Shown: positions 61,616 to 64,000 of the stretch, piece by piece
Layout of the letters: each line of letters opens with the position of its first letter
How positions within the stretch are numbered: the first letter of the stretch is position 1
DNA from: Hymenochaete sp. R1
Taxonomy: Eukaryota > Basidiomycota > Agaricomycetes > Hymenochaetales > Hymenochaetaceae
Length of the DNA stretch: 64,000 bases
Assembly (NCBI GenBank): GCA_019400425.1
Contig: JAFREE010000080.1
Location: 1 to 64,000, forward strand
Direction: 5' to 3'
The notes under the pieces: model-generated
The model's input: the letters and a program-made list of their open reading frames with translations, nothing else
What the model was told of the DNA's origin: nothing
Database searches by the model: none
Program-made: the position numbers and the translations under genes

Positions 61616-62541
61616 GTATATTTGGATGTACTTAGCTCTGCAGCCGCGAGGCTTGGGATGAGAGGGCGTGGTTGGAATCCTATAGCTTAATATAAAAATT
61701 TATCATCGACCCGGTTTCGGTCTGATTCTGTATTTGACTTTTTGTACCAACAATTCTTGAAAGGAAGTTTATTTTCTTTGTTATAAACGCTCTTTACGAC
61801 GTTCCACTTTACTGCATGTATACTACATACCAATAGGCCCCATAATTCGGATTTTTTTTCGGCGCATTTCCTCGAACAGTCTTCGAGCCTTTTTATTATT
61901 ACGTAAGAAAGGATCGCCCTGCCTGCGTCCCCTGCCTCCGAGCCTCCGCGTCCCGGGCCCGGGCCCTCCGTCATGGTCCCTCTCCGTCTCGTTCAAACGA
62001 CAGCCTGCAATCATCTCCGAGCCTGCCAGTGACAACCACGATCAAATGTCCTATATACCTGATTTGATATCATGCTTGCCGAATAGTCAAAGCAATGCGT
62101 ACAGTCGCTCCTCCATAATGGCTTCACAACGCTCGAAGAATCGGAAAGTGCCGAGCAAGCATCGTCTTGTATCTCTTGTATCGCAACCGGTGCCAGTCTC
62201 GTATCCAGCGCCGCATCAATGGCATCATTAGTTTCATACTAAAGTAGCTTCAACGTACTTGTACGGTGAACTCGAAAGTCTCGGACATCACAAGGTCACG
62301 GCTTCTCGACGACCCTGTGAATATCCGTGTCTACGCCGGGAAGAAGCCTGCCCTCGAGTGCGCACCATTGTCACCATTCAAGTTGTCGCCAAACATGATG
62401 TTCATCAAAATCTTTGGTCACGATGGGCGCATCGATAGCAGACCGATTTTCCTTAACCAGTCCTCTTTTGTCTTTTGAGTAGGGTACTTATACTCGGGAC
62501 GTCGTCTCGTGTTTTGCCTGACTTCCAGACCACCTTCGCCC
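61616..62541. other. Spacer between copies I and J
   Basis: No gene recognised. Includes a GC-rich patch near 61920-61980 and short frames on both strands. Confidence 0.45.
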
Positions 62542-64000
62542 ATGTCGCCCGCCTTGGGTCATCCTCTGTCAGGGCGTGATGTAATTGTGTACGTTGATCC
62601 GAGCGAAGTGCCTACCTGGGTCAAACAAACCTACATTATCGGATTCGTTTTGGTCGGTTTGACGACTGCTTTGGTCTATGATTCAGGTGCGAGTTACATC
62701 ATGCATGGCAGACCAGATCGCGACTCGAACCTGTCTTTTTAGTTTGTACGTTCGATAAAGAGGTATGGCCGCTCTTACTTTACCCAATGCTTTCTTACAT
62801 CGTTTCTCATGAGGTCAAATATTTCTGGGTACGTTTCTCTTATACTCTTGTCGGAGAGGCCCTTACGTTTTGCCAGAATACCAGAGGGCCGGTTTTGACG
62901 AAAGTAGTATACTTTGTGGTGAGTGAGAAAGTCTTGTTTTCTCCTTCCATACACTGATTTTCTTGCAGAATCGTTACTTGGGCATTCTTGGTGCAGTGAT
63001 GAAAGTTGTCGGTATGCAGAACTTGATTAATTGAAGATTCAGATGATTAATACGAGCTCGTCTTCAGAAAATCTATTCAACATCACGTTGACTACGTAAG
63101 GCTCTATTGGTATATTCTTGTGAACGAGGCTCATATAATTGCAACCCAGTTGTAAGGCGCCCCACACAATCTTATTCCAATGCCCTGTTAATTTTAGCAG
63201 GCGTGACGAGCAAATGGATACACAATACGTCTTGTAAGAAGTCCTCTGCTGGACAAATTATTCCCTTCTCACCACGATAGCTAGACGCTGCCACGATCAT
63301 CTCCATCGACTGTGCGTTTTGAAAGTACAAACATCTAATTATGACGGCCCATGAGTGAAATAGACATTCTGACACTCAGAGTATTGGCATTATGCCATAA
63401 TGGTAACATTTAGTCTCACATTCTACGATTCGTTAGTAACCTAGCGGCTGCAGGAAAACGGATGACTATCGTACTCTACTCCATTGTGGTTATGGAAGTT
63501 TTGGCAATGGTCCCGTTAATGATCTATGGTACTGTGTTACAACACGGTACGTACACTGTTATAGCCTTCTGAGGTCGCTCATCTCTATTTATTAGATGAG
63601 ATTGTCGGCCTATCGCAATTTTTGACGAGCTGCGCTGTCAAAATGGACCGGCCGCTTCGCTCCGCAGTAGTCCTTCCTCCAATACTTTACATTATCGATT
63701 GGTATGTAACGTGATCAAGCTTCATCCTCGGACTTAATATTTCTACGAAGGTTGATACCGCTATCGTTTGGGGTCTTGCTGCTGGCCATCGCATTACTCA
63801 AGGCTACTGAATACTGGAGAACGAACGGATTCCGCGGATCGCGGTTGCTTGGAGTTCTGATCGAGGACCAAGTGATGTATTTCATGTTGTAAGCGCCGAT
63901 ACGTTCTTGATGCATTATTTATTCGTATACTAATTTTACTATAGGACGTTTTCTTGTGCCGTATTCACCATTTTGGGCAACAAATACACTTACAACTCGG
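62542..64000 (+). CDS. DUF6533-type seven-helix membrane protein, copy J (cut by window end)
   Basis: The start is ATG at 62542 (MSPALGHPLSGRDVIVYVD). Exon 1 is 145 nt (62542-62686), two codons longer than in copy I. Then VCTFDKE, VKYFW, the TKVVYFV exon, NRYLGILGAVMKVV, a 28-nt exon NLFNITLTT, the 2-nt exon TT (63150-63151) and CVTSKWIHNTS. Later exons give ATIISID, ILTLRVLALCHN, TIVLYSIVVMEVLAMVPLMIYG, EIVGLSQFLTSCAVK, ILYIIDW, ALLKATEYWRTNGFRGS and VLIEDQVMYFML. The sequence ends inside the last large exon, before the LGSR-FFNLKEA block. It is the closest relative of copy I, 0.9 kb upstream, pointing to a recent tandem duplication. Confidence 0.86.
63150..63151 (+). other. 2-nt micro-exon of copy J
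   Basis: The sequence reads ACCCAG|TT|GTAAGG with a strong donor. AC+T gives Thr and T+GC gives Cys of CVTSKW. Direct joining shifts frame and ends in TAA. Confidence 0.8.

Overview
This window is nuclear DNA from a filamentous basidiomycete, most likely an Agaricomycete (mushroom-forming) fungus. The grounds are many short GT-AG introns of about 45-90 nt, two class I hydrophobin genes, a DUF6593 gene, a large DUF6533-type seven-helix membrane protein family, and ordinary fungal housekeeping genes. All gene models were read by hand from the sequence; none was checked against transcripts or databases. I saw no rRNA, convincing tRNA, CRISPR array or intact transposon.

Layout. 0.3-3 kb: two minus-strand class I hydrophobins, each with three exons. 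3.8-11.8 kb: three minus-strand DUF6533-type genes (A, B, C). 12.7-17.9 kb: a PQ-loop membrane protein, a GT17 glycosyltransferase and a HAM1/ITPA-type nucleotide pyrophosphatase. 18.8-25.6 kb: DUF6533-type genes D and E on the plus strand, either side of an AlkB-like dioxygenase. 26.5-41 kb: EMC6, a DUF6593 protein, a TTC27/Emw1-type TPR protein, a Boi-type polarity scaffold (SH3-SAM-PH plus a CH-like tail), NEDD8 and CYP51/Erg11. 42.1-47.5 kb: a broken copy (F) and intact copies G and H. 47.8-58.2 kb: exosome subunit RRP43, SMC5, TAF4 and aspartate-semialdehyde dehydrogenase. 59.8-64 kb: copies I and J; J runs off the window.

The most striking signal is in the DUF6533-type family. Nine gene copies and one relic are scattered between unrelated housekeeping genes. 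The best-resolved copy (E) needs 15 exons for 343 residues, including exons of 20, 15 and only 2 nucleotides. The 2-nt exon has the form AG|NT|GT and supplies the first base of a conserved Cys codon. It is needed to keep the frame in all nine copies (the case for A is weaker), and the two bases differ between copies (AT, GT or TT). This looks like an ancestral, functionally maintained 2-nt micro-exon.

The housekeeping genes act in separate pathways: ER membrane insertion (EMC6), neddylation, ergosterol synthesis, RNA decay, SMC5/6 genome maintenance, TFIID transcription, and Thr/Met synthesis. I see no pathway cluster. The accessory part of the window is the DUF6533-type expansion and the hydrophobin pair.
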